Positions 55,563 through 64,000 of a DNA stretch of 64,000 bases are shown here, piece by piece. Every line of letters starts with the position of its first letter. Within the stretch, counting starts at the first letter, position 1. The notes under the pieces were generated by a model. The model was not told the DNA's origin. It did not search any database and worked only from the letters and a program-made list of their open reading frames with translations. The DNA comes from Lentzea flava (GTDB lineage: Bacteria > Actinomycetota > Actinomycetes > Mycobacteriales > Pseudonocardiaceae): assembly GCF_014648475.1 (NCBI RefSeq), contig NZ_BMRE01000009.1:154778-218777 (forward strand), given 5' to 3'. The position numbers and the translations under genes are program-made.

Positions 55563-56327
55563 CTAGCCTCGCTCGCGGACGAACAGCGCCTGCGCCGTCG
55601 TGCCCACCGGACCTTCCACGTCGTGCACCACGCTGGTGGCGATGCCGACACCGTCCGGCCCGATCGTGGTCCGCGCGTCCAGGCCCACCCACTCGCCGAC
55701 GGGTTGCCGGTGCAGGTGGACCGTCAGGTCGGTGTTGATGGCGTACCACTTGCGGATGTCCACTCGGGACGACACGCCGCTCGCCGAGTCGACCACCGCG
55801 AACAACAGTTCCAGCGGTGAGGGCTCGGAGCCTTCGACCACGGCGACGCGCGGGCGGGCCCACACCTGGGCGTCGCCCGGCGTGAAGATGCCGCCCGACA
55901 CCGACAGCCACTCGACGGCGGCCAGGTAGCCGCCGGACCAGAAGTCGGGGATCTCCATCGGCACGGCCGAGGCGGGTGGTGGCATCGGGGCGACGGCGCC
56001 GCCCGCGACGGCGGTGGTGTCCGAGCCGACGATGTGCCAGGCGCGGGCGGTCAGCACCGCGCGGCCCTCGTGGGACAGGGTGGCCGACAGCAGTTCCACG
56101 GAGCGGCCGGGGCGTTCGACCGACGTGGACACCGTCAGGTTGGCCACCGGTACCGGGCCGAGCACCTCGAACGTCACGCGGGCGAAGGTCGGGCGGTGCG
56201 TCAGCAGCGAGTGGATCAGCAGGGCGGACGGCGGGCCCAGGTGCTGGCTGTCCGGGCCCCACGGGCCGACCGTGTGGTCGGTGGAGCGGAACGCGTTGTC
56301 GCCCAGGGGCAGGTAGAAGGCCGGCAT
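55563..56327 (-). CDS. TesB-like acyl-CoA thioesterase family protein
   Basis: The 254-residue protein is built as a double hotdog: the N-terminal half has HLGPPSALLIHSLLTHRPTFARVTFEVLGPVPVANLTVSTSVERPGRSVELLSATL, and the C-terminal half has VDIRKWYAINTDLTVHLHRQPVGEWVGLDARTTIGPDGVGIATSVVHD with the conserved D/T pair of TesB-like enzymes. It would hydrolyse acyl-CoA thioesters. ATG 56327 overlaps the stop of the RecB-family gene by one base (TGATG), so both are in one operon. Confidence 0.85.
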   Translation of the reverse strand: MPAFYLPLGDNAFRSTDHTVGPWGPDSQHLGPPSALLIHSLLTHRPTFARVTFEVLGPVPVANLTVSTSVERPGRSVELLSATLSHEGRAVLTARAWHIVGSDTTAVAGGAVAPMPPPASAVPMEIPDFWSGGYLAAVEWLSVSGGIFTPGDAQVWARPRVAVVEGSEPSPLELLFAVVDSASGVSSRVDIRKWYAINTDLTVHLHRQPVGEWVGLDARTTIGPDGVGIATSVVHDVEGPVGTTAQALFVRERG

Positions 56328-57172
56328 CAGTCGCGGTCCTGGAGGGGTTCGGTGTCGTCCGGCTCCGGCCAGCCGGGGTAGGGCGGCGGGGTGCCGTCGA
56401 ACGCCGGGCAGAACGCCTTGTGGTCGCAGTAGTCGCACAGGCGGCTGGGGGACGGGCGGAAGTCGCCGGTCGGCGCCGCGCGCATGATCGCCTGCCAGAT
56501 GGCCTCCAGGGTGCGTTCGAAGCGGGAGAGCTCCGACTCGTCCGGCGTGTAGGCGAGGGCCTGGCGGTCGGCCAGGTACATCAGGCGCAGCTGGCGGGGG
56601 ACGACGCCGCGCAGCTTCCACAGCACCAGCGCGTAGAACTTCATCTGGAACAACGCCTTCGCCTCGCCCACCTCGCGGGGCGCGGCGCCGGTCTTGTAGT
56701 CCACCACGCGGATCTCACCCGTCGGGGCCACGTCCACGCGGTCGATGTAGCCGCGCAGCAGCACGCCGGACGGGAGCTCGGACTCGACCAGCAGCTCGCG
56801 CGACTCCGGTTCGAGGCGGCGCGGGTCCTCCAGGCCGAAGTAGCCGTCCAGCAGGGCGGAGGCCGACTCCAGCCACTGCGCTTCCTCGTCGGTGCCCTCG
56901 GCCTCGAACAACGAGGAGAACTCCGGACGTTCCGCCTTCACCCGCTCCCAGGCGGGCGCGATCATCGCGCGGGCGCGGTCGGGAACGCGGTCCGCGGCGG
57001 GCAGGGCGAAGAGATCTTCCAGCACCGCGTGCACCACCGTGCCGCGCACCTGCGCCTTCGTCGGCTTCTCCGGCAGCCGGTCGACCGCGCGGAACCGGTA
57101 GAGCAGCGGGCACTGCTTGAAGTCCCCTGCTCGTGACGGGGACAGGGCGGGCCTGCGCAACGTGGTGCTCAT
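56327..57172 (-). CDS. RecB-family (PD-(D/E)XK, Cas4-like) Fe-S nuclease
   Basis: The 281-residue nuclease has an N-terminal cysteine in LSPSRAGDFKQCPLLYRF, RGTVVHAVLEDLF with the family's His, GYIDRVDVAPTGEIRVVDYKTG with the catalytic Asp and Asp-x-Lys, a QMKFYALVLWKLRG helix, and a terminal CDYCDHKAFC that with the first Cys completes a four-cysteine 4Fe-4S site as in Cas4/AddB. It is the Rv2119-type protein. Its promoter matches the RecA-independent DNA-damage class, placing it in the DNA-damage response. ATG 57172 is 7 nt after the -10 box. Confidence 0.9.
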   Translation of the reverse strand: MSTTLRRPALSPSRAGDFKQCPLLYRFRAVDRLPEKPTKAQVRGTVVHAVLEDLFALPAADRVPDRARAMIAPAWERVKAERPEFSSLFEAEGTDEEAQWLESASALLDGYFGLEDPRRLEPESRELLVESELPSGVLLRGYIDRVDVAPTGEIRVVDYKTGAAPREVGEAKALFQMKFYALVLWKLRGVVPRQLRLMYLADRQALAYTPDESELSRFERTLEAIWQAIMRAAPTGDFRPSPSRLCDYCDHKAFCPAFDGTPPPYPGWPEPDDTEPLQDRD

Positions 57173-57179
57173 GATTGGC

Positions 57180-57202
57180 ACCCTAGGACAGAGGTCTGAC
57201 AA
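57180..57202 (-). promoter_or_regulatory. RecA-independent DNA-damage promoter (PafBC/RecA-NDp type)
   Basis: On the minus strand TTGTCAGAC (57202-57194), 8 nt, TAGGGT (57185-57180) matches the mycobacterial TTGTCRGTG-N8-TANNNT consensus in all but two positions of the first block. The ATG of the nuclease gene follows 7 nt later, so the mRNA is leaderless. In mycobacteria this class is activated by PafBC. Confidence 0.78.
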
Positions 57203-57242
57203 TTCCCGGAAGCGGTACACCGCGAGATCACACCGGCCGATC

Positions 57243-57248
57243 TACAGT
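57243..57248 (+). promoter_or_regulatory. -10 box of site-2 protease gene
   Basis: TACAGT lies 6 nt before GTG 57255, the leaderless spacing common in this window; no strong -35 is seen. Confidence 0.5.
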
Positions 57249-57254
57249 GCACCC

Positions 57255-58373
57255 GTGGCCGCGCGGATCAGTGAGCGAGAGGGCGGCCTGCTGCTGTTCC
57301 GGGTGGCGGGCATCCCGGTGCTGCTCGCGCCGTCGTGGTGGATCGGGTCGGCGATCGTGGTGGCCTTCTACGCGCCGCTCGTCGACGACCTCGCGCCCGG
57401 CACACCGCCCGGTGTGGGTCTTCTCCTGGCCGCGCTCTTCGCCGTGTTCCTGGGCCTGAGCGTGCTGGCCCACGAGCTCGGCCACTGCGTCGCGGCGCTG
57501 CGGCTCGGCCTGCCGGTGCGCAGGCTGCGCCTGTACCTGCTGGGCGGGCTGTCCGAGATCATGCGCACGCCCGGCAAACCCAGCCACGAAGGCGTGGTCG
57601 CGGGCGCGGGACCCGTCGTGTCGGTGGCGCTGGCGGTCGTCTTCGGCGTCGGCGCGTTCGTGATGGAACCGGGCGACGTCGTGTGGGTGCTGGTCTTCCA
57701 GATCGCCGCCGCCAACGTCGCGGTCGCCGTCTTCAACCTTCTGCCCGGCCTGCCGCTCGACGGCGGCCGGATCGTCAGGGCGGGCGTGTGGGCCGTGACA
57801 GGGCAACGGGCGATGGGCACGCGCGTCGCCGTGGTCGGTGGTTTCGCCGTCGCCATCGCACTGATGGCGTGGGCGCTCTACGGCGTTGCCGAAGGCGCTG
57901 AGGACCGGTGGCTGCGCTTCGGCGTGTGCGCGCTCACGGCGTGGGTCGTCGTCGCCGGCGCGAAGAGCGAGCTGGCCAGCGAACGACGCCGCACGTGGCC
58001 CGAAGGCGTCACGCTCAACGACCTCATCCGCCCCGTGCTCCAGCTGCCGGCGGAAAGCCCCGTGGCCGACGCCCTGAGCACGTCGGCGGGCCGCGGTGTG
58101 GTGCTGGTCAGGGCGGACGGCGTCGCGGCGGGGCTGCTCGACACCGAAGCCGCGGAGAAGCTCGCCGCCGCACGCCCGTTCGCGCCGGCGGAACAGGCCG
58201 CCGAACCGATCCTGCCCGAGACGGTGCTGCTCGCCGACGAGCCCGGCGAGGAGATCGTCGAACGCGTCCAGGGCACCGCGGCGTGGCAGTTCCTCGTCGT
58301 CGACCTGGAGGGCAGGCCGGCCGGTGTGCTGCGCAGGGAGGACCTGCGTGCGGCCATTGAGAAGGGCGTTTGA
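57255..58373 (+). CDS. Site-2 protease family protein (M50) with CBS-like C terminus
   Basis: The 372-residue intramembrane metalloprotease has about six membrane segments, the zinc motif HELGH (73-77) and the third ligand Asp169 in LLPGLPLDGGRI. The C-terminal 110 residues form a soluble CBS-pair-like domain (LNDLIRPVLQLPAESPVADAL and FLVVDLEGRPAGVLRREDLRAAI). It is the Rip3-like group. It would cleave membrane proteins, perhaps anti-sigma factors. trmI follows 12 bp later on the same strand. Confidence 0.92.
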   Translation: MAARISEREGGLLLFRVAGIPVLLAPSWWIGSAIVVAFYAPLVDDLAPGTPPGVGLLLAALFAVFLGLSVLAHELGHCVAALRLGLPVRRLRLYLLGGLSEIMRTPGKPSHEGVVAGAGPVVSVALAVVFGVGAFVMEPGDVVWVLVFQIAAANVAVAVFNLLPGLPLDGGRIVRAGVWAVTGQRAMGTRVAVVGGFAVAIALMAWALYGVAEGAEDRWLRFGVCALTAWVVVAGAKSELASERRRTWPEGVTLNDLIRPVLQLPAESPVADALSTSAGRGVVLVRADGVAAGLLDTEAAEKLAAARPFAPAEQAAEPILPETVLLADEPGEEIVERVQGTAAWQFLVVDLEGRPAGVLRREDLRAAIEKGV

Positions 58374-59210
<837 letters not shown>

Positions 59211-59213
<3 letters not shown>

Positions 59214-59240
59214 TCTTTGTCCGGTTCCGGACAAAGATCA
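59211..59240. terminator. Perfect 30-bp palindrome at the trmI stop
   Basis: Arms TGATCTTTGTCCGG (59211-59224) and its exact complement (59227-59240) are separated by only TT. The TGA is the trmI stop. It is most simply a terminator, but the tiny loop and the A/T-rich arms would also suit an operator for the next gene. Confidence 0.65.
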
Positions 59241-59316
59241 ACATTTGGGTCCGAGCGCGCCAGCGGATCCAGTTGGATCACGGCGGAGAGGGAACGTCCA
59301 ACTCGAGGGGGCTGAC

Positions 59317-59610
59317 TTGCGCAAGTTCATGATCGCGGTCGTTGCGGTGGGGGCGCCGCTGCTGCATGTTCCGGCGGCACACGCTGTTCCGGGCTGTTCG
59401 GCGGCGTATGAGGAGTACAACCAGTCCACGCAGCGCGGTTCCGGTGCGTCGACCTGCAGCGACGGGGTTCAGCGGCTCATGTTGACCTGTCACGACATGA
59501 TGGGCGGCGTCGTCTACACCGTCTACGGCAACTGGGCTGGGCCTGGTGCCACTTCCCGGGCGTCCTGTGACACGTACGGCCGCGCGATCGGTGCCAGCGC
59601 GACTCGCTGA
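59317..59610 (+). CDS. Small secreted cysteine-containing protein
   Basis: From TTG 59317, preceded by GAGGGGG, the 97-residue preprotein has a signal peptide (RKFMIAVVAVGAPLLHVPAAHA) and a mature part of about 73 residues with four cysteines (CSAAY, TCSDG, LTCHDMM, SCDTYG), likely two disulfides. No family is recognised. It is followed at once by a strong terminator. ATG 59329 is another possible start but would shorten the signal peptide's positive end. Confidence 0.7.
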   Translation: MRKFMIAVVAVGAPLLHVPAAHAVPGCSAAYEEYNQSTQRGSGASTCSDGVQRLMLTCHDMMGGVVYTVYGNWAGPGATSRASCDTYGRAIGASATR

Positions 59611-59615
59611 GACAT

Positions 59616-59656
59616 GCGAAGGGCCCCGCACTTCACCGAAGTGCGGGGCCCTTCGC
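59616..59656. terminator. Strong bidirectional terminator
   Basis: A perfect 19-bp stem (GCGAAGGGCCCCGCACTTC, 59616-59634, complement 59638-59656) with a 3-nt loop separates two convergent genes. Confidence 0.95.
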
Positions 59657-59662
59657 GTCGGG

Positions 59663-60448
59663 TCAGTTGGACTCGATCTTCTCGATGCCGCAGACCTTCC
59701 AGTCGCCGCCCTCCTTGGACAGCTTGTAGATGATGCTGCCCGAGGTGGTCGTGCCCGGCTTGCTCGGATCGGCGAGCCCGCTGAGCTTCTGCGTGAACGT
59801 GCCGCTGCCGCCCGACACCTTGACGTCCGTCACCGTGGCTGACGCTGTCGGCTGCGGCGTGGTGGGCTGGGACTTCAGCTTGGGGTACTCCGCGGAGCAC
59901 ACCAGGGCCTTGACGTCCTCCGGCTTGCTGTTGCCCGCACGAACGCCCTTCAGGACGATCTCGGTGAACTCCTCGGCGACTTCCTTCGCGGCCGAGTCGC
60001 CGCCGCCCGACGAGCTCTTCGACGACGGAGTGGTCGGCTTCGTGCTGCCGTTCGTCGGCTGCGAGCTCGTGTCCGTCGACGCCGTGTTGTTGCTCTTCGA
60101 GTCGTCGCCGGAGAGCAGCACGGCGGCCGTGATGCCACCGCCGACGAGCACCAGGACACCGACGACGACGCCGATGATCAGGCCGGTGTTGCTCTTCTTG
60201 GGCGGCGGCCCGCCGAAGCCGCCGTAGCCGGGCTGCTGGCCGAACCCCGGCTGGGGCTGGCCGAACCCCTGCTGCGGGAAGCCACCGCTGGACGGGCCCT
60301 GCTGCCCGAACGGGTCCTGCTGCGGCTGGCCGTACGGTCCCGGCTGCTGGCCGTACCCCGGCTGCTGGCCGTAGCCCGGTTGCGGCTGGCCGTACGGATT
60401 GGGCGGCTGCTGCCCGTAGGGCCCGGGCTGCTGCGGCGGGTACGTCAT
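59663..60448 (-). CDS. Proline/glutamine-rich single-pass membrane protein, copy 1
   Basis: The 261-residue protein has a cytoplasmic disordered region (1-90) of PGYGQQP-like repeats starting MTYPPQQPGPYGQQ, a membrane helix (about 97-120, LIIGVVVGVLVLVGGGITAAVLL), a Ser/Thr/Gly-rich linker and an extracytoplasmic domain of about 120 residues with two cysteines (VCSAEYPKLKS and KVCGIEKIE) and the GSIIYKLSKEGGDWKVCG ending of DUF4878-like domains. It is a paralogue of the next gene upstream. The N-terminal repeats resemble those of actinobacterial envelope proteins; the function is unknown. Confidence 0.8.
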   Translation of the reverse strand: MTYPPQQPGPYGQQPPNPYGQPQPGYGQQPGYGQQPGPYGQPQQDPFGQQGPSSGGFPQQGFGQPQPGFGQQPGYGGFGGPPPKKSNTGLIIGVVVGVLVLVGGGITAAVLLSGDDSKSNNTASTDTSSQPTNGSTKPTTPSSKSSSGGGDSAAKEVAEEFTEIVLKGVRAGNSKPEDVKALVCSAEYPKLKSQPTTPQPTASATVTDVKVSGGSGTFTQKLSGLADPSKPGTTTSGSIIYKLSKEGGDWKVCGIEKIESN

Positions 60449-60545
60449 CGGAAATCCCCCGACATGAATGAGATTGATCTTTTCGGCACGACGTTCGCGG
60501 TGGGCGCCCGGCCGGGATGAACGCGGCCGGGCACCGCACACACCG

Positions 60546-61379
60546 TCACTTGGTGGTCGGGAGCTTGATGTCCTTCGCCAGCGTGCAGAACTTCCAGTCG
60601 CCCGAGATCTTCTTGAACTTGTACTCGGTGTCCAGGCTCTGGGTCTGGCCTTGGTAGGACATGGTCATGTTCGCCTTGACCTTCGCCTCGTCACCGGAGA
60701 CCGAGACGTCCTTCACCGTGAACTTGGTCTCCGGCAGCGGCAGGTTCTTCGCCTGCTCGGCCGCCTTGCGCTGCTCGGGCGTGAGCCTCTTCTCGGCCTC
60801 CTCGGCCTCGGTGATGACCTCCTGGCAGACCATCGTCTTCGCCTTGCTCTGGTCCTTGCGGTAGTCGAGGGAGAAGTACTCCTCGGCGACCTTCTTGACC
60901 TCGGCCGCGTCGTCGCTGCCGCTGCTGCTGCTGTCCTTGCTGCCCGAGTCGGACGAGCTCGACGAGCTGCTCTTCGAGTCGTTGCCGGAGAGCATCACGG
61001 CGGTCGTGATGCCGCCACCGACGAGCACCAGTACGCCGACGACGACACCGATGATCAGGCCGGTGTTGCTCTTCTTGGGCGGCGGGCCGCCGAAGCTGCC
61101 GTAGCCGGGCTGCTGCTGCCCGTACGGACCGGGCTGGCCGGGCTGGCCGAATCCCTGCTGCGGGAAGCCACCGCTGGACGGACCCTGCTGGCCGAACGGG
61201 TCCTGCTGCGGCTGGCCGTACGGACCGGGCTGCTGGCCGTAACCCGGTGGCGGCTGCTGGCCGTAGCCGGGAGGCGGCTGCTGGCCGTATCCCGGCTGCT
61301 GCGGCGGCTGCTGCCCGTACGGCCCACCGGGCGGCGGCTGCTGCCCGTAGGGGCCGGGCTGCTGCGGCGGGTAGGTCAT
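60546..61379 (-). CDS. Proline/glutamine-rich single-pass membrane protein, copy 2
   Basis: The 277-residue paralogue of the neighbouring gene has the same plan: PGYGQQPPP-type repeats (1-85), PPPKKSNTG then a membrane helix (about 102-125), a Ser-rich linker and an extracytoplasmic domain with VAEEYFSLDYRKDQSKAKTMVCQEV and EYKFKKISGDWKFCTLAKD. The repeats and the membrane helix are nearly identical at the DNA level to copy 1, the extracytoplasmic domains much less so, which suggests duplication followed by divergence of the outer domain. A DUF4878-like fold is likely; the ligand is unknown. Confidence 0.8.
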   Translation of the reverse strand: MTYPPQQPGPYGQQPPPGGPYGQQPPQQPGYGQQPPPGYGQQPPPGYGQQPGPYGQPQQDPFGQQGPSSGGFPQQGFGQPGQPGPYGQQQPGYGSFGGPPPKKSNTGLIIGVVVGVLVLVGGGITTAVMLSGNDSKSSSSSSSDSGSKDSSSSGSDDAAEVKKVAEEYFSLDYRKDQSKAKTMVCQEVITEAEEAEKRLTPEQRKAAEQAKNLPLPETKFTVKDVSVSGDEAKVKANMTMSYQGQTQSLDTEYKFKKISGDWKFCTLAKDIKLPTTK

Positions 61380-62093
61380 GAAACTCCCCCGATGCGGATG
61401 AGGTGATCTTTCAGGTGGACATTGTGGTACGTCGTGGACTAATGCGCGGCCGAATGGGGCCTATCGACACGCACGAGTGGTTATGCACACCATGTGCAGT
61501 TGCCATCTGGCCGCGCGAAGGCCGTGTCTGATAACGATTGCGGCAACTCCAGCGCGAATCGAGCGCGATGCACTGCGCTGTCGGGGTGGTGCGCCGGTTG
61601 CGCCGGCAGAACCACCCGGTTGGCTGCACGGCCTCCGGTCGCACCGGAGCCGCGCGGGAGCGGGTCCTCCGACGAACGCGGACGGGGTGTGTTGCGGTGC
61701 GTGACCACCGATCGGACCAGCCTCTGGTCCACCTGGTGGGACGACGACGGGTTGCCGCCCGTCGCCGGGCCGCGAGCCGCACGAGGCGTGGTCACCCTCG
61801 TCCGAGGGTGGTCGCGGAGCGTGGGGACCGGGCGCCCGCCCTGGTGCTCCCATGACCCTCTCCTCGGACTTCTCGCAGGTCGATCGGCGTGTCGCTGGGC
61901 GAAACGCCGGTCGCGGTTTCTGGGACGCACCGTAGCGGGTGGGCGGTTCCACCTGACACCGAGATGGAGCAGTTGACCTCTGTTGGAGGCGTGACCGTTG
62001 CGTCACACGAGCGAAGATGATGTTGTGAGTACCCCATTTTGTCGGTGATCGCCGGTACCGTAATCGGTACGAACACGGGAGGAGGGTGCCGAC
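61380..62093. other. 714-bp region without a convincing gene before mpa
   Basis: Open frames exist on both strands but have Arg/Pro/Gly-rich, shadow-like composition and no ribosome-binding sites, so I call none. The last 110 bp hold CGTGAC-N6-GTCAC (61990-62006), a perfect GTACCG-TAAT-CGGTAC dyad (62055-62070) and the GGGAGGAG site of mpa. The first part would carry the promoter of the minus-strand gene ending at 61379. Confidence 0.5.
62055..62070. promoter_or_regulatory. Perfect dyad upstream of mpa
   Basis: GTACCG (62055-62060), TAAT, CGGTAC (62065-62070) ends 23 bp before ATG 62094 and contains TACCGT, a possible -10 box. No well-placed -35 is visible. Confidence 0.45.
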
Positions 62094-63890
62094 ATGCAGC
62101 ACGGTCATCCCGGCAGCCAGCCCGACGAGGGTGGCGAGCTGAACCAGGGCAACAATTCTGCTGAGCTGACAGCGCAGATCAGGTTCCTCGAGGACGAGAT
62201 CGCGTCGTTGCGTCGCAAGCTGACCGAGTCCCCGCGCCACGTCCGGTTGCTCGAGCAGCGGCTGGCCGAGGCGACGGAGCGGGTCAGCCAACTGACCGAG
62301 CGAAACACGAAGCTCATAGACACCCTCCGCGAAGCACGAAGCCAGCTGCTCGCGCTGCGTGAGGAGGTCGACCGGCTGGCCCAGCCGCCCAGCGGGTACG
62401 GCGTCTTCATGGCGCGTTTCGACGACGGGACGGTGGACGTCTTCACGTCCGGCCGGCGGATGCGGGTCGCCGTGTCCCCCGCCGTCGAGCCGGAGAAGCT
62501 GGCGTTCGGCCAGTCGGTCCGCCTCAACGAGGCGCTGACCGTCGTCGAGGCCGGCGGCTTCGAGCGGTCGGGTGAGGTCTGCGCACTGCGGGAGGTGCTC
62601 GCCGAGGAAGGCGAGGACCAGATCGCCCGCGCGCTGGTCGTCGGCCACGCGGACGAGGAGAGGGTGGTCTGGCTCGCCCAGCCGCTGCTCGACTCGCCGC
62701 TCAAGCCCGGCGACTCGCTGCTGGTCGACTCGAAGGCGGGCTTCGCCTACGAGCGGGTCCCCAAGGCCGAGGTCGAGGACCTCGTGCTCGAAGAGGTCCC
62801 GGACATCGACTACAGCGACATCGGCGGCCTGTCCCGGCAGATCGAGCAGATCCGCGACGCCGTGGAGCTGCCCTTCCTGCACGCGGACCTCTTCCGCGAG
62901 TACGAGCTGCGCCCGCCCAAGGGCGTGCTGCTCTACGGCCCTCCCGGCTGCGGCAAGACGCTCATCGCCAAGGCGGTGGCGAACTCCCTGGCCAAGAAGG
63001 TGCGGGAGATCCGCGGCGAGACCGACAAGCAGGCCAAGTCCTACTTCCTCAACATCAAGGGCCCCGAGCTGCTCAACAAGTTCGTCGGCGAGACCGAGCG
63101 GCACATCCGCCTGATCTTCCAGCGAGCTCGCGAGAAGGCGTCGGAGGGCACCCCGGTGATCGTGTTCTTCGACGAGATGGACTCGATCTTCCGCACCCGC
63201 GGTTCCGGCGTGTCGTCCGACGTCGAGACGACGATCGTGCCCCAGCTGCTCTCCGAGATCGACGGTGTCGAGGGCCTGGAGAACGTCATCGTCATCGGCG
63301 CCTCCAACCGCGAGGACATGATCGACCCGGCGATCCTCCGCCCCGGCCGCCTCGACGTGAAGATCAAGATCGAGCGACCGGACGCCGAGGGCGCGAAGGA
63401 CATCTTCAACAAGTACCTGACGCCCAACCTCCCGCTGCACGCCGACGACCTCGCCGAGTTCGGCGGGGACCCGAAGGCCTGCATCGAGGGCATGGTGCAG
63501 CACACCGTGGAGCGCATGTACGAGGAGTCCGAGGAGAACCGCTTCCTGGAGGTCACCTACGCCAACGGTGACAAGGAGGTCCTGTACTTCCGGGACTTCA
63601 ACTCCGGCGCGATGATCCAGAACATCGTCGACAGGGCCAAGAAGGCGGCGATCAAGTCGCTGCTCGACACCAAGCAGCCCGGCCTCTCGGTCCGGCACCT
63701 GCAGGCGGCCATCATCGACGAGTTCGCCGAGAACGAGGACCTGCCGAACACGACGAACCCCGACGACTGGGCTCGCATCTCGGGCAAGAAGGGCGAGCGG
63801 ATCGTCTACATCCGCACGCTCGTCACCGGGAAGAACCAGGAGGCGGGCCGCGCGATCGACACGGCCACGAACACCGGCACCTACCTGTAG
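62094..63890 (+). CDS. mpa: Proteasome-associated ATPase Mpa/ARC
   Basis: The 598-residue AAA+ ATPase unfolds pupylated proteins for the 20S proteasome. It has an N-terminal coiled coil (about 20-90, with the leucine-rich heptads that bind Pup), two OB domains (about 95-240), an AAA domain with Walker A GPPGCGKT (282-289), Walker [13 protein letters not shown], and arginine-finger region [17 protein letters not shown]. The C terminus is TYL, equivalent to the QYL tripeptide that docks into the proteasome alpha ring. GGGAGGAG precedes the ATG. The dop, pup and prc genes would be expected just beyond the window. Confidence 0.97.
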   Translation: MQHGHPGSQPDEGGELNQGNNSAELTAQIRFLEDEIASLRRKLTESPRHVRLLEQRLAEATERVSQLTERNTKLIDTLREARSQLLALREEVDRLAQPPSGYGVFMARFDDGTVDVFTSGRRMRVAVSPAVEPEKLAFGQSVRLNEALTVVEAGGFERSGEVCALREVLAEEGEDQIARALVVGHADEERVVWLAQPLLDSPLKPGDSLLVDSKAGFAYERVPKAEVEDLVLEEVPDIDYSDIGGLSRQIEQIRDAVELPFLHADLFREYELRPPKGVLLYGPPGCGKTLIAKAVANSLAKKVREIRGETDKQAKSYFLNIKGPELLNKFVGETERHIRLIFQRAREKASEGTPVIVFFDEMDSIFRTRGSGVSSDVETTIVPQLLSEIDGVEGLENVIVIGASNREDMIDPAILRPGRLDVKIKIERPDAEGAKDIFNKYLTPNLPLHADDLAEFGGDPKACIEGMVQHTVERMYEESEENRFLEVTYANGDKEVLYFRDFNSGAMIQNIVDRAKKAAIKSLLDTKQPGLSVRHLQAAIIDEFAENEDLPNTTNPDDWARISGKKGERIVYIRTLVTGKNQEAGRAIDTATNTGTYL

Positions 63891-64000
63891 GCACCTACCG
63901 GTAAGACCGATGAAGGGCTCTTTCATCCACCTCACGTGGATCTGGTGTTTTAACCAGGGGGCTGTTGATCTTTGACATGGGCACGGCCACCGCTTGATCA
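63891..64000. other. Downstream flank of mpa
   Basis: The last 110 bp hold no gene or clear hairpin; the stretch contains TTGATCTTTGACATG (63965-63979), AT-rich for this genome and perhaps a promoter for a gene outside the window. Confidence 0.35.

Noticed and set aside
61411..62076. Several open frames of 95-160 codons upstream of mpa
   Set aside because: Overlapping frames on both strands with shadow-like composition and no ribosome-binding sites or motifs.

Overview
The window is chromosomal DNA of very high GC content from an actinobacterium, most likely of the order Pseudonocardiales (Saccharothrix/Lentzea/Actinosynnema-like). The evidence is the mycothiol ligase MshC, the Pup-proteasome ATPase Mpa/ARC, a PAC2 protein, a WXG100/EspC-type secretion substrate with a YbaB partner, an ECF factor paired with a YCII (DGPF) protein, TANNNT -10 boxes lying 6 to 8 nt before start codons (leaderless mRNAs), and mycobacterium-like grouping of RecB nuclease, TrmI and Mpa. 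The genus call is an inference from gene content, not a search result.

Layout. 1-4.1 kb: end of an ABC exporter, then a large membrane-anchored NACHT-type NTPase. 4.1-11.1 kb: two unknown proteins, a MoxR-like ATPase/vWA pair, a small membrane gene followed by 102-bp repeats of its own 3' end, DUF4240 and SCO6745-family genes. 11.1-14.9 kb: FAD monooxygenase/TetR divergent pair with a clear operator, and cytochrome oxidase subunit I. 14.9-21 kb: the most unusual locus, a same-strand series slipin (SPFH) - caspase/STAND/TPR protein - LCAT-fold serine hydrolase, with the last two genes touching (TAG-ATG). 21-30.2 kb: secreted GH2 beta-galactosidase, mshC, secreted subtilase and S1 protease. 30.2-36.8 kb: RlmA-type rRNA methyltransferase behind a 12-codon leader ORF, GbsR regulator with divergent ABC exporter, MFS exporter, WYL regulator divergent from a VOC gene. 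36.8-43.5 kb: ECF42-like sigma/YCII pair, PAC2, metH, HAD phosphatase. 43.5-52.9 kb: two-component system divergent from two tandem serine hydrolases, a four-gene overlapping type VII cassette, cobalamin-riboswitch-controlled cbtBA and a FhuF-like protein. 52.9-58.4 kb: hisE-hisG-monooxygenase, phosphoribosyltransferase, thioesterase, a RecB-family nuclease with a DNA-damage-type promoter, and a site-2 protease. 58.4-64 kb: trmI, small secreted protein, two paralogous proline/glutamine-rich membrane proteins, mpa.

How parts work together. MshC and Mpa are housekeeping for mycothiol and pupylated-protein turnover; MetH uses B12, and cbtBA under a cobalamin riboswitch would bring in cobalt for B12. 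The slipin/caspase/lipase locus looks like a self-contained membrane-directed conflict or cell-death module, and the separate NACHT protein may be a second one. Many genes show readable promoters with operators placed inside them (TetR, GbsR, WYL and LacI-like dyads), so much of the local regulation can be proposed directly from sequence. No rRNA, tRNA, CRISPR array, insertion sequence or prophage was seen.
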